From contig NZ_JAQSCU010000010.1 of assembly GCF_029945535.1 (NCBI RefSeq), positions 62,001-126,000 of the forward strand: 64,000 bases of DNA, given 5' to 3'. This DNA comes from Methylotenera sp. (lineage in GTDB: Bacteria; Pseudomonadota; Gammaproteobacteria; Burkholderiales; Methylophilaceae). The notes below the pieces were generated by a model. That model did no database searches and was not told the origin of the DNA. It was given only the letters and a program-made list of their open reading frames with translations. Both the position numbers and the translations under genes were made by a program. Positions 21,101 to 29,836 of the stretch are shown here, piece by piece (position 1 is the first letter of the stretch; the number at the start of each line of letters is the position of its first letter).

Positions 21101-24100
21101 TATGACCGAAGTGGTACGTTAGGTAGCGGTACATTACAAGTGAATGCTGGTAAAGAAATAGGCTTAGGTAATGGCACTTTCTCCACCGCAGGCTTTAGCA
21201 AAGTTAATTTAAAAGCTGACCAAGTGGTAGGTCAAGCCAAAGGTACGTTGGATGTGACCGGTGATCTTAATATTAATGCAGCTCGTATTACAGCAGCAGG
21301 TTTGTCAGATCAAACAATTAAAGCCAGTGGTAATTTAGTGACTTCGAAATTCGTGCCTACGAAAGATGGTGTAGTCACTGTTTTAGATAAAGCACCACTC
21401 GGTGGCAAGCTAACGTTAGCAGCAGATACCATCACCCACGGCGGCATTATTGATATGCCTTCTGGCACCGTCACACTTAAAGCCGAGGGTTCAGCTGGTG
21501 GTGATAGTTTAGTTTTACTATCTGGTTCGCAAATTAATGCTACAGGTAGTGCGAAAATGCTAGGCACGGTGGCAGGTTTAGCCGATGCTGGAACTATTAA
21601 CCTTCAAACAACCAAAGGCAATATTCGCATGGAGGCTGGTGCGGTGCTTGATGTTTCAGCAACGGGCGGTGCGGGCGCAGGTACAGTCGCAATTAACACC
21701 GCAGGTATTGCAGCTTTGGCTGGTACGCTTAATGGTATCGCTGCTGTGGGCAATGGCGTGGGCTTACCTAAGCAAGGTAGTTTTGAGCTAAATGCTAAAA
21801 CTGTGACTGATTTTAAAGCGTTAAATGTCGAGCTGGAACGCGGTAAATTTAACGAAAGCCGCAATATTCATGTAGCAAAAGGCGATTTAAACGTTGCTGT
21901 AACAGACACGGTGACTGCCCATAATGTAACGCTCACTACCGATGATGGTAACTTGACTGTTGCTGGAAAAATAGACGCGACTGGCAACAAAGGCGGTATT
22001 GTTAAGCTCAATGCTGGTCAGCAGTTGGATGATGGTAAAGGTAATATCATCCTTGAATCTACTGCACTAATAGACGCTTCAGCCAATATTGCAGCCACCG
22101 AAACGGCCGGCTCTAAAGGTGACGGCGGTAAAGTCACTCTAAATACTGCCACTGATAGCGATACTTCACCCTCGATTGGTAGTCGTATTTTAGCTGCTAT
22201 AGGCAGTGTGATTGACGTTAGAGGTAAAGGCCTAGGCAGCGACGGCAAAGTAGTATTGCGTGCACCACGTTTAGGTATGACAGATAACACTCAAGCTGGC
22301 AATGACATTGCCATTACTCAATTTGGCTCCACTGTCAAAGGCGAAAAAGCCAGCATTGTGGCAGAAGGCGTGAAAGTCTATAAAAATGCAGCTGGTGAAG
22401 CAAATGTCGTCGTAGACAGTACATTCATAGCAAGTATGCTTGAAGATAATGCTAACTTTTTAACAAATGCTAGCGGAATTAAATCCACGCTAGGTTTAGC
22501 GTCTGATGCGCGATTTAAAGTTTCCTCAGGTGACGAGGTACGCAGTACTGGCGATATTACAGTGGCGGATGATCTTGATTTGCACGATGGCGGCCCAGGT
22601 GCATTGACCTTGCGTGCTAGAGGCGATGTTAAGGTGAATGGCAGTATTAGTGCAGCTTTTACTACGGCTACCACCGCTGGAGCATTAACTACTGGCGGTA
22701 CATGGGATTACCGCATCGCAGCCGGTGCAGATTTAAATAGTGCTGATGTGCTTGCAACCAATAACCAAGGCACGGGTGACTTTACTCTGGAGGCTAATAA
22801 GCTAATACGTACTGGTACTGGTGATATTGAAATTGCAACTGGTGGTAATTTTAAATTAGATTCCGCAACTTCTGTAATTTATACCGCTGGTGAGCTAGAT
22901 AATACAGATGATTACATAGCAAGTTTAGGTGCATTTATCAAACCTACAGTAGTTGCAGCTGCCTATAACACTAATGGTGGTGACATTACTCTGGTTAGTA
23001 AAGGTAATATTATTGGTGCTGATACTATACAGCTTCCCGCAGATTGGTTGTTTCGCCAAGGTTTAGTCAGCAATGGAAAATATACTTCTAATACCAGTTG
23101 GTGGACATACTTTAATAACTTTCAAGAAAACATAGGCGCCTTGGGTGGCGGCGATATTAATATTAAAGCTGGCGGTACGATTAATGATTTGTCTGCTGCG
23201 ATTGCAACCAATGGGCGTGTTTTTGGTTCAGGCCCCACAGATGGAAAATTAGTCGTTAATGGAGGTGGAGACCTTAATGTTCAAGCCGGTGGAGATATTT
23301 CCGGTGGCGTTTTTATGGACGACAAAGGCACCGCAACCATTCGTGCAGGTGGTGGGTTATTAGCTGATACTCATAGTATAAAGACAGTTCTTGCACTGGG
23401 TGATGCCGTATTTGATGTCGCCAGCGTGGGTCAATTGAATCTCATGACTGCATTGAATCCGACTATGATAGGTATGGCATCTAAGAACTTAAAGAAAGGT
23501 GCAATTACTGGGCAGAATGAATTCTCGACATATGGTCCAGATAGCGCAATAAAGCTGACCTCTGTTGCTAGTGGTATAGAGATTAGTAATGATGTACCAC
23601 CAAACGACTTCTCTTCAACAAACTCACCATTTAATCTAGAGTATCATTTATTCCCTGGCACCCTTGAAGTGATAGCGTTGGCTGGTGATGTTGCGGTGAA
23701 TGGTCGGTCGCCGATGGTTTTAATGCCAGCATTACGAGGTAATTTACAATTAGTCACTAGTGATTCTTTACAATTAAATGCTGCAATTATTGTTTCTGAT
23801 CGAGATCCTTTACTTCTGCCTACCGTGTTAAATCCTGTTTCTAAGGCAGAGTTCAAAGAGATTTTAAATAAAATTTCTACAACAGATTCAGGATCTGTAG
23901 ATTCTCTTAAGCACGCTGCTACTCCGCTGCATCAAGCAGATAGTGAGCCGATTGTGGTTTATGCAGGTAAAGATATAGAGGGTCTTAGTACGGGTACCTT
24001 TAGTCTATTGTTGCCGAAAAAAGCAAACATATATGCTGGAAATGATATTAATAACTTTGCCATATTTGGACAAAACTTAAACGCATCAGATGTCACTACA

Positions 24101-25420
24101 ATTTCCGCTGGCCATGACTATAGTGTTGGTTTAAACGGTGTTTTATGGGGTGGCCCTGGGTATCTCGATATTTCAGCAGGTAGAAATATTGATTTAAACA
24201 CCAGTTTTGGCATTGTCACACGCGGTAATTTGGATAATCCATTTTTACCTGAAGCTGGTGCTGGTTTGAGTGTATTAGTGGGCGCTGCGGCGGCAGATGA
24301 TAAAGCATTTATTGCCAAGTATTTAGATCCTGCCAAAAGCAAATCATATAGTAGCAACTTAACCAACTTTGTTAGAAAGGTAAATGGTATAGATGAGGCT
24401 AAGAATTTGAGCGATGCTGATGCTTGGGCTCAATTCCAAATCATGGACACGCAACTACAACATCAGTTTGTTCAAACTACCTTTTTTAGTGAATTAAAAC
24501 AAGCTGGTGTTGACCACAATAACGGCTCTGGCACCTATAAGCGTGGATTTGATGCAATTGCGACATATTTCCCGAATGCTAAATATGATGGAAAATTAGA
24601 CCTAGCATTTAGCCAACTTAAAACTGAACGTGGTGGTGATTTAAATGTAATGGCACCAGGTGGCAGCATTGTGATTGGTTTGCCTAAAACCCCTGAAGCA
24701 TTACTTGTGGAAAAAGCTAAAAGGGCAACAAACCCAGAATCTATATTGGGTATGTTCACAGTGAAAGGCGGCAATATCAATCTGTTCAGTAAGGGCAATA
24801 TTGATGTGGCGCAATCTCGTGAGTTTACGATTGCAGGTGGTGATATTTTAAACTGGTCAAGCGAAGGCGATATTGATGCGGGTAAAGGTTCTAAAACCGC
24901 TACCTCTGCACCTCCACCATTAATTAGAACAGATGAAAAAGGCAATACAGTTGTTGATTTATCTGGCGTGGTCTCAGGTAGTGGTATTGGTACTTTGCAG
25001 ACGCTAGCATCCGCTCCTCTTGGAAATGTGTACTTAATTGCGCCCGCGGGCACTGTAAACGCAGGTGATGCGGGTGTGCGTGCGTCTGGGGACATATTCG
25101 TTGCGGCCAATGCTGTCAGTAATGGAGATAACTTTAACGCGGGAGGTAAATCAAGCGGTGTGCCAGTAGCAAGCACAGGTAGCATTAGCTTTAATGCTCC
25201 AGCTTCTGCAGATTCAACGGCTACTACTAAACAAGGTGATCAACTCGGCGCTGCAGATAAGCTTGGTCAAAATAGCAAGCTTGCGGCATTACCTTCTGTT
25301 ATCAGTGTGGAAGTGATTTCATTAGGAGATGAGTCTACCCCAGCAGTAAAGACTGAAATATCAACTAAGTCTGAGACATCTACCAAAAAAGATAAAGATG
25401 GGAAAAATAAAAAAGACTAA
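15137..25420 (+). CDS. Giant filamentous-hemagglutinin-like two-partner-secretion exoprotein (3427 aa)
   Basis: ESPR-like extended N-terminus (MNFGRFRLVYSQYLNMFVPVSEATKSHGQ), TPS domain (ITSGAGAINTNAAAMTINQSTKNMVINWGTFNIGSAANVNFDQ...LINPNGILFGKGASVNV), beta-helix-like repeats throughout, C-terminal region resembling DUF3739 of large FHA-family proteins; RBS gagga. Confidence 0.93.
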   Translation: MNFGRFRLVYSQYLNMFVPVSEATKSHGQKSSGKRIRSRHALAAAIFTIAYSYDALSADPLPSNALPTLGVITSGAGAINTNAAAMTINQSTKNMVINWGTFNIGSAANVNFDQQLGATSSVLNRVSASGGLSQIMGKLTANGQVYLINPNGILFGKGASVNVNSLIASTLNISDDLFNKGFLSLTDGSAAFSGDASGFIQVDLGATLTAASGGKIMMFAPNIENNGLISTPDGQTLLAAGQKVYLAASDNPNLRGLLVEVDNGGTTTNTNLGNIIAERGNITLAGIAVNQNGRVKATTSVTANGSIKIQAQDTTTTLLDPVKNVTTRFATKGGTAVLGENSITEVLLDATDKATVLDSATVNKSKVDISGQSIHLMKNAMIIAPSGNVGLFAGLNPNAPTILDSNSSAVANASRVYFDSGSVIDVSGVGSGSTVADRAGETAAQVSVASNVVQAELRSTQLRDSPLQRDGILNKAKVYVDARATGVNGNVGTSVADVSGYTSAIQHGVKERLATGGAVKVQSEGDIVFAPTATINVSGGKVDYTGGTVTKTRLLASNGQSYDIANASKDLKYVDIQNVSYQEQGYTSGKDAGSISFSAPAMVLEGKLKGDTISGIHQRTNLTKPKGATLQIGQNKANAADTELLKQTYVLHSDLILDASHVASALPAFGDDLSKEQQQTLLLGSNFTAPTGFNSLLYYADGQITVKSGTNLSVTPSGNVTLNGGGVDVQGNITAHSGTVDLSAKNREGYIGKQATFTNNAGSNVKVGSASTLDVSGLWTNDRVNPTATDTIAVDGGKINISASSETGAGDITLAKGSVVNASGGAWLNASGKLSSGKGGDIKLLASDGITDDKTTSHTGKLRLDGTLRADSLATGGSLSLSSGTVTIGTTALGTAGETLIDPTLFQNGGFTSYDINGFEGLTLADNTSIAPAALTRVLDSGFAIQQSGADITKFSHLSMLPASNAALTRKVTNLSLSASNQNTGKLTLGLGSIITTDPGASVNLLAKRQLTILGSILAPAGNISATLGTIGSSIGIVKDDSVDALKYKADQTLWLGANSVLDVSGVTNSYVNNNGFNVGNVKDAGNITLKATKGEVVAETGSQLKLNGTHAVLDVKSGNSYVAKDVASKGGNLSISAREGIMLDATMSAHGGNESVAAGNLSIALPLIADLQGLISSNGGLSPEEQYPTVSREIVLKATGSAVPVGLHTGDSIDASNNGIAYVFADKLQSAGFDTIQLAKSDKILIADSLTLKTRGAITLDTPNLVVNDGVDAVINASYVGIGNGQVLTQNVLNQHLTPAVAGTGTLTVNADYIDLFGQQNLSGIGNKDTSTGKGGANFNSTGDIQLRGVLKDIADDDATVPVTTPLGKLQTAGDLTLKAARIYPSTLSNYTLSSTGAGSTIAFKSSGADTGVPYSVLGKLNVEATNITQDGVLRAPFGVINLKASDTLTLGSNSLTSVSAEGKTLPIGYTVNGKDWTFDEGNGRVATISSLPDKNVNLDSKFIETKAGSKIDISGGGDLSAWEFTTGTGGSDDVLAASGVFAVMPDLKAGYMAGNSESYSNGTFKAGDSIYLSGGNGLPAGNYVLLPAHYALLPGAYSVKAVAGTQDFTAQQNTRNKDGSMIVSGYRTQFGGITADSRASGFIVASGAIARTQSEFSNTLASNYFNPANSTGQASGLRLPADAGRVAISAVNNLILDGSVIGKHSADSRGSEVDISSDKIAISGDGSQETGYLTLSSTKLNAMGAESLVIGGKRTSVAAGTQLDVTASNVKLIGGASLTGQEITLAATDTVSMVSGTSVNAAGAAVKNGSALIIGDVATGVSGDGALLRVSTGEQRDLVRKNVSQLTGNLDIQSGAKVSADGSIIADATNANHVNGDIAVGVVGKDGKRTDGAVRLGAPNISFGTPTTAVGGLLLDNDKLAALGNPSNIQLKSYSTIDFYGTTKVGNDKLKSLTLETAGFKGYNSASDTVTLTADTVKFANPDAATYDRSGTLGSGTLQVNAGKEIGLGNGTFSTAGFSKVNLKADQVVGQAKGTLDVTGDLNINAARITAAGLSDQTIKASGNLVTSKFVPTKDGVVTVLDKAPLGGKLTLAADTITHGGIIDMPSGTVTLKAEGSAGGDSLVLLSGSQINATGSAKMLGTVAGLADAGTINLQTTKGNIRMEAGAVLDVSATGGAGAGTVAINTAGIAALAGTLNGIAAVGNGVGLPKQGSFELNAKTVTDFKALNVELERGKFNESRNIHVAKGDLNVAVTDTVTAHNVTLTTDDGNLTVAGKIDATGNKGGIVKLNAGQQLDDGKGNIILESTALIDASANIAATETAGSKGDGGKVTLNTATDSDTSPSIGSRILAAIGSVIDVRGKGLGSDGKVVLRAPRLGMTDNTQAGNDIAITQFGSTVKGEKASIVAEGVKVYKNAAGEANVVVDSTFIASMLEDNANFLTNASGIKSTLGLASDARFKVSSGDEVRSTGDITVADDLDLHDGGPGALTLRARGDVKVNGSISAAFTTATTAGALTTGGTWDYRIAAGADLNSADVLATNNQGTGDFTLEANKLIRTGTGDIEIATGGNFKLDSATSVIYTAGELDNTDDYIASLGAFIKPTVVAAAYNTNGGDITLVSKGNIIGADTIQLPADWLFRQGLVSNGKYTSNTSWWTYFNNFQENIGALGGGDINIKAGGTINDLSAAIATNGRVFGSGPTDGKLVVNGGGDLNVQAGGDISGGVFMDDKGTATIRAGGGLLADTHSIKTVLALGDAVFDVASVGQLNLMTALNPTMIGMASKNLKKGAITGQNEFSTYGPDSAIKLTSVASGIEISNDVPPNDFSSTNSPFNLEYHLFPGTLEVIALAGDVAVNGRSPMVLMPALRGNLQLVTSDSLQLNAAIIVSDRDPLLLPTVLNPVSKAEFKEILNKISTTDSGSVDSLKHAATPLHQADSEPIVVYAGKDIEGLSTGTFSLLLPKKANIYAGNDINNFAIFGQNLNASDVTTISAGHDYSVGLNGVLWGGPGYLDISAGRNIDLNTSFGIVTRGNLDNPFLPEAGAGLSVLVGAAAADDKAFIAKYLDPAKSKSYSSNLTNFVRKVNGIDEAKNLSDADAWAQFQIMDTQLQHQFVQTTFFSELKQAGVDHNNGSGTYKRGFDAIATYFPNAKYDGKLDLAFSQLKTERGGDLNVMAPGGSIVIGLPKTPEALLVEKAKRATNPESILGMFTVKGGNINLFSKGNIDVAQSREFTIAGGDILNWSSEGDIDAGKGSKTATSAPPPLIRTDEKGNTVVDLSGVVSGSGIGTLQTLASAPLGNVYLIAPAGTVNAGDAGVRASGDIFVAANAVSNGDNFNAGGKSSGVPVASTGSISFNAPASADSTATTKQGDQLGAADKLGQNSKLAALPSVISVEVISLGDESTPAVKTEISTKSETSTKKDKDGKNKKD

Positions 25421-25486
25421 GCATATTGTTTCTTAGTCGCCTCGTAACCTTGCTGTAACAAAAAGTTATTAGTATAGAACGCTCAT

Positions 25487-25515
25487 TGGGAGGGTAAGTT
25501 TTACTTAACCTCCCA
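25487..25515 (+). repeat. Intercistronic hairpin between exoprotein and its transporter
   Basis: TGGGAGGGTAAGT-TTT-ACTTAACCTCCCA: 13-nt arms with a single mismatch, no following T-tract, about 28 bp before the next ATG. Confidence 0.6.
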
Positions 25516-25543
25516 GCCTCTATAAACAGGACTTTACTTCGTT

Positions 25544-27259
25544 ATGCGCAAGCAGAATAACTATAAAACATGCACAGTTATTTTTACATTTCTGATGTTT
25601 GCACAGGCGACTCCCTTGTATGCGGCGGAGAGTCTGGGCGCTGCCTCTGAAAAAATTGCTTTGCCGCCCCCGTCGCAAGTATTAGATGGTGAGCCTGCTG
25701 TAGCGAATACCCCTGAAGTTGATGTTAAGGCACTTGAAAATCCAACTCCTGTATCTGAAAAAGCTAAAGATAAAGATGTTAATTATTTCGATATTTTAGA
25801 GTTTCAGGTAGAAGGAAATACAAAGCTCCCGCAAACTAAAATTGAAACGTCTGTTTACCCACATATGGGTGAGAAGAAGACTATTGATGATGTTGAGAAA
25901 GCAAGAGAAGACTTAGAAAAAACTTATCATGATGCTGGCTATTTAACTGTGCTGGTGGACATTCCAGAGCAAGAGGTGAATAAGAAAATAGTCAAATTAA
26001 ACGTTACTGAAGGTAAAGTTTCCAAGCTGCGAGTTAAAGATTCGCATTACTACTCATTAGGCAGAATTAAAGACTTAGCGCAATCAGTTAAAGAGGGTGA
26101 AGTTCCATACTTTCCAGCGCTTCAGCAAGATGTTACTCGTTTAAATAGAACTGCAGATAGGCGTATTACACCCGTCTTAAAAGCGGGCAAAGAGTTTGGT
26201 ACAGTTGAAGTTGAGCTTAAAGTTGAAGACAAGCTGCCGCTTCATGCCAGCTTGGAGTTGAATGATCGCTATAGCCAAGATACAACCAGATGGCGTTTAG
26301 GCGGCTCTATTCATTACGATAACTTATGGCAACGTGACCACAGCCTCGCATTAAGTTTTCAGTTGTCCCCACAAAATATCGATGAAGTTCAGGTTCTTTC
26401 AGCGAATTATCTAATGCGTTTTGATGCAAGTGATTTATTACTTGCCTTATACGGCGTGCATTCTAAAAGTAATGTTGCAACGGTAGGCGGCATCAATATT
26501 CTGGGTAACGGTACCATTTTGGGTGCGCGTTTGATTAAGCCGTTGCCGTCAGTTGATAGCTATTATCACTCAATCTCGCTTGGTTTAGATTATAAAGACT
26601 ACGGTCAAACACTCACAAATTTTGATCTGAGCACGCCAATTACTTACATGCCCTTATCTACCTCCTATTCAGGTGGTTGGCAAGGTTCAGGCAGTAGCAC
26701 GCAGTTTACAACGGGTGTTACTTTTGGTCTTCGTGGGCTAGTAGCAGATGATAAAGAGTTCTTAGAGAAAAGACCTGGTGTCGGCAGCGCCGCTGGCGCT
26801 AAACCTAATTTCTTTATCGCCAAAGCTGAGATTGAGCGTACAGAGGCTTTACCGCGTGGCTTTGAAGCTTATGCAAAATTAGATGGATTTTTCTCAGGCT
26901 CGCCGTTGATTTCAAACGAGCAATACCTTGCTGGCGGTGCTGATACTGTTCGTGGTTATTTAGAGGCAGAAGCTTCTGGCGATCAAGCTATTCATTCAAC
27001 TTTAGAAATTAGAACCCCGCAATTATTGAAAAATCTTGCTTGGGTGCAAGATTTTAAATTAGCTGCTTTTTACGATATTGCAAGTTTAAAAACCATAGAT
27101 GCTGAATCAACGCAGCTTGCTGGTGCTGGTGTGGGCTTGCGATTAAAAGCGTTTAAAGGGGTTAATTTTGATCTGGATTTAGCTGTGCCGCTTAAAGATA
27201 GCCTAGCAACAAAAAAAGGCGATTTGGCAAGCCATATGCGGCTTTGGTACGAATTTTAA
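25544..27259 (+). CDS. ShlB/FhaC/HecB-family outer-membrane transporter (TpsB)
   Basis: POTRA-like domain (FDILEFQVEGNTKLPQTKIETSVYPHMGEKKTIDDVEKAREDLEKTYHDAGYLTVLVDIPEQ), beta-barrel C-terminus (GGADTVRGYLEAEASGDQAIHSTLEIRTP), ends WYEF. Confidence 0.92.
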   Translation: MRKQNNYKTCTVIFTFLMFAQATPLYAAESLGAASEKIALPPPSQVLDGEPAVANTPEVDVKALENPTPVSEKAKDKDVNYFDILEFQVEGNTKLPQTKIETSVYPHMGEKKTIDDVEKAREDLEKTYHDAGYLTVLVDIPEQEVNKKIVKLNVTEGKVSKLRVKDSHYYSLGRIKDLAQSVKEGEVPYFPALQQDVTRLNRTADRRITPVLKAGKEFGTVEVELKVEDKLPLHASLELNDRYSQDTTRWRLGGSIHYDNLWQRDHSLALSFQLSPQNIDEVQVLSANYLMRFDASDLLLALYGVHSKSNVATVGGINILGNGTILGARLIKPLPSVDSYYHSISLGLDYKDYGQTLTNFDLSTPITYMPLSTSYSGGWQGSGSSTQFTTGVTFGLRGLVADDKEFLEKRPGVGSAAGAKPNFFIAKAEIERTEALPRGFEAYAKLDGFFSGSPLISNEQYLAGGADTVRGYLEAEASGDQAIHSTLEIRTPQLLKNLAWVQDFKLAAFYDIASLKTIDAESTQLAGAGVGLRLKAFKGVNFDLDLAVPLKDSLATKKGDLASHMRLWYEF

Positions 27260-27299
27260 ATATTAAAGTAATTAGTAAATTAACTTAGAAAGTTGGCGT

Positions 27300-28988
27300 A
27301 TGAAAAGACTATTGTTGTCATTGATTATTGTGTGTGGGCTATTGCCGCTAACCAGTTTTGCGGAGTGGAACAAAGAGTGGGCGAAGCATACAAAAGTCAG
27401 TATTAATCCACAAAGCATTACAGAAGTTACAAGCCAAGTGCCAGTTGTCGTGCGCTTACATTCAGGTAATTTTGATTTTGCAAGTGTGAATGTAGATGGC
27501 TCAGATTTACGTTTTGTAGCCGCAGATGACAAAACTGAACTTAAATACTATATCGAAAAGTTTGATGCCGTGAATGAACTGGCGATTGTTTGGGTCATGC
27601 TACCAAGCATCAAGCCGGGCGATAAAGATGCACATTTTAATGTGTATTACGGCAATGAAAAAGCGGCTGCTACGACAAGTGATGCTAAAGCAATTAACGC
27701 TGCTGGCACGGTTGCTAGTTTTCACTTTGCAGAAGCAAGTTTACTGCAAGATAGCTCAGCGACTGGTTTACAAGCTTCAGGTGCTATTACAGTTCAGAAG
27801 GCAGGTTTAATTGGTGAGAGTGCGGTATTTAGTGGTCAGCCACTTGTGATTACTGCTAATCCTGCAATTAATGCAAGTACTGGCTATACATGGTCGGCTT
27901 GGGTTAAGCCAACAACTCTCCCGCAAACTGCAAGCCTTTACAATCAAGGCGGCGCAATAAGCTTAACCATTGATGCACAAAAGCTCACTTTAAAAATCGG
28001 AGGTGCAACGTTAACTGGTGGGGAGCTTAAACCTGCGATTTGGCAGCACGTTGCCTTCACAATCAATGCTGGAAATGCAAATCTGTATTTAGATGGCGCG
28101 CAAGTGGCGACAGGTGCTGTTGCTGACGCAGACATGAGTAAAGAAATTAAAATTGGTGAGGCTTTTACTGGTGAGATAGACGAAATGCAAGTTGCTAGCA
28201 ATGCTAAAAGTGCTGCTGCAATGAAGTTAGCCGCGAGTAGTCAAGGTGTTGAAAGCGCTTTGTTAACAGTTTCAGAAAGCGCGAGTGGCGAGGGTGATGA
28301 AGAAGGCGATGGTGAGCCTAATTACCTTTCAATTTTAATTAACAGTTTGACCATTGACGCCAAAGTGGTGATTGGAATTTTGGCCGTTATGTTTGCGATT
28401 AGTGTTTGGGTGATGTGGACAAAAGCGGTATTGGTATCAAAAACCGACAAAGATAATAAAAGGTTCTTGGCGCGCTTTCAAAAAGCGGACACGAACGATT
28501 TATTGAGCTTAGATAAAGGGGCTAACTATCCAAACTCTACCTTGTACCGACTTTACTCTGCTGGTTTGAGAGAGATTAAGAAGCGTCAGCACGAAGGCGC
28601 AAAGCTATCGTTAAGTGGCGCCGCAATGGATGCAATTAAAGCCGCCATTGATGCTGACTTAGTGCGTGAAACTCAAAAGCAAAATGCAGGTATGGTCTTG
28701 CTCACCATTGCAATTTCTGGCGGCCCGTTCTTAGGTCTGTTAGGTACAGTAGTTGGTGTAATGATTACCTTTGCGGCAATTGCAGCTGCGGGCGACGTGA
28801 ACGTGAATGCAATTGCACCAGGTATTGCAGCCGCTTTGCTTGCTACGGTTGCAGGTTTGGGCGTAGCGATTCCAGCGCTATTCGGCTATAACTATTTGGC
28901 TAGTCGCGTTAAAAACATCACGATTGCGATGCAGATTTTTGTAGATGAATTTGTGACACGTTCAGCCGAACTTTACGGTAAAGAGTAA
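27300..28988 (+). CDS. DUF2341/LamG-like domain fused to MotA/TolQ/ExbB proton channel
   Basis: Signal peptide; DUF2341-like region (WNKEWAKHTKVSINPQS...FNVYYGN); LamG/concanavalin-like region (ASTGYTWSAWVKPTTLPQTASLYNQGG...GEIDEMQVASNA); then TM and ExbB core (GPFLGLLGTVVGVMITFAAIAAAGDVNVNAIAPGIAAALLATVAGLGVAIPALFGYNYL). Confidence 0.92.
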   Translation: MKRLLLSLIIVCGLLPLTSFAEWNKEWAKHTKVSINPQSITEVTSQVPVVVRLHSGNFDFASVNVDGSDLRFVAADDKTELKYYIEKFDAVNELAIVWVMLPSIKPGDKDAHFNVYYGNEKAAATTSDAKAINAAGTVASFHFAEASLLQDSSATGLQASGAITVQKAGLIGESAVFSGQPLVITANPAINASTGYTWSAWVKPTTLPQTASLYNQGGAISLTIDAQKLTLKIGGATLTGGELKPAIWQHVAFTINAGNANLYLDGAQVATGAVADADMSKEIKIGEAFTGEIDEMQVASNAKSAAAMKLAASSQGVESALLTVSESASGEGDEEGDGEPNYLSILINSLTIDAKVVIGILAVMFAISVWVMWTKAVLVSKTDKDNKRFLARFQKADTNDLLSLDKGANYPNSTLYRLYSAGLREIKKRQHEGAKLSLSGAAMDAIKAAIDADLVRETQKQNAGMVLLTIAISGGPFLGLLGTVVGVMITFAAIAAAGDVNVNAIAPGIAAALLATVAGLGVAIPALFGYNYLASRVKNITIAMQIFVDEFVTRSAELYGKE

Positions 28989-28995
28989 CGCTGAC

Positions 28996-29406
28996 ATGTC
29001 TGAGGGCGTCAAAGAAGAGAATCAGCTATATGACGAGATTAACATCACGCCGATGCTGGATTTGGCTTACGTGCTGTTGGTGATTTTTATCATCATGACA
29101 ACTGCATCTGTGCAAGGTGTGAAAGTGCAAACCCCAAACACCGTAAATTCTGCGCCATTAGCGAAGCCGCAAATGCGGGCAATTACCATTACCAGTGACG
29201 GTGCAGTGTATTTGGATGCTTACCCTGTAGATATGGCGACTTTAGAGTCACGTTTAGCGGAATACAAAAGTGGCAACCCAGATTTGCCAGTGGTGCTAAA
29301 GGGCGATGCAGCAGCACATTTTGATAAAGTTTCCGAAGTATTGGGCATCTGTAAAAAACTGGATATTACTGAAGTTGGTTTGGTGACTAAGCGAGTAGCG
29401 GAGTAA
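28996..29406 (+). CDS. exbD: Biopolymer transporter ExbD/TolR (copy 1)
   Basis: NITPMLDLAYVLLVIFIIMTTASVQGVKVQTP; conserved TM Asp. Confidence 0.93.
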   Translation: MSEGVKEENQLYDEINITPMLDLAYVLLVIFIIMTTASVQGVKVQTPNTVNSAPLAKPQMRAITITSDGAVYLDAYPVDMATLESRLAEYKSGNPDLPVVLKGDAAAHFDKVSEVLGICKKLDITEVGLVTKRVAE

Positions 29407-29408
29407 AT

Positions 29409-29813
29409 ATGCAAGTACAAAATGATGCACAACCTTATGACACCATCAACATTACCCCAATGCTGGATTTGGCTTACGTACTTTTGGTGATATTTATTTT
29501 AATGACAACAGCCGGTGTGCAGGGTTTAAAGATGAATCTGCCCAAACCATCAAATAAGCCTAGCACTGAAAAACACGACGTAAAGATTATAAAAGTACAG
29601 CCTGCCGGCACCGTCACCATTAATGGCGCTGGTGTGAGTATGGCGCAACTTGAAACTGAGTTAAACGCAGCCAAAGCTAAAGACCCAAAGTTTAACGTGA
29701 TGATTGCTGGCGAGGCTAACGCTCCCTATGGAGGAATTGTAAGCGTCATTGATTTAGTGAATAAGCTGGAAATAGAAAATGTTGGTTTAGCCACTGGGAA
29801 AATTGGGACTTAA
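29409..29813 (+). CDS. exbD: Biopolymer transporter ExbD/TolR (copy 2)
   Basis: NITPMLDLAYVLLVIFILMTTAGVQGLKMNLP; tandem paralog of the preceding gene. Confidence 0.93.
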   Translation: MQVQNDAQPYDTINITPMLDLAYVLLVIFILMTTAGVQGLKMNLPKPSNKPSTEKHDVKIIKVQPAGTVTINGAGVSMAQLETELNAAKAKDPKFNVMIAGEANAPYGGIVSVIDLVNKLEIENVGLATGKIGT

Positions 29814-29836
29814 GGGTAATTTTAAAGGTAACCACA

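Noticed and set aside
24535-25185. 216-aa antisense ORF within the exoprotein gene, plus many similar minus-strand ORFs from 16006 to 25185
   Set aside because: Low-complexity proline/leucine/serine-rich reverse frames of a repetitive G/S/T/D-rich beta-helix gene; no domain, no plausible start context.
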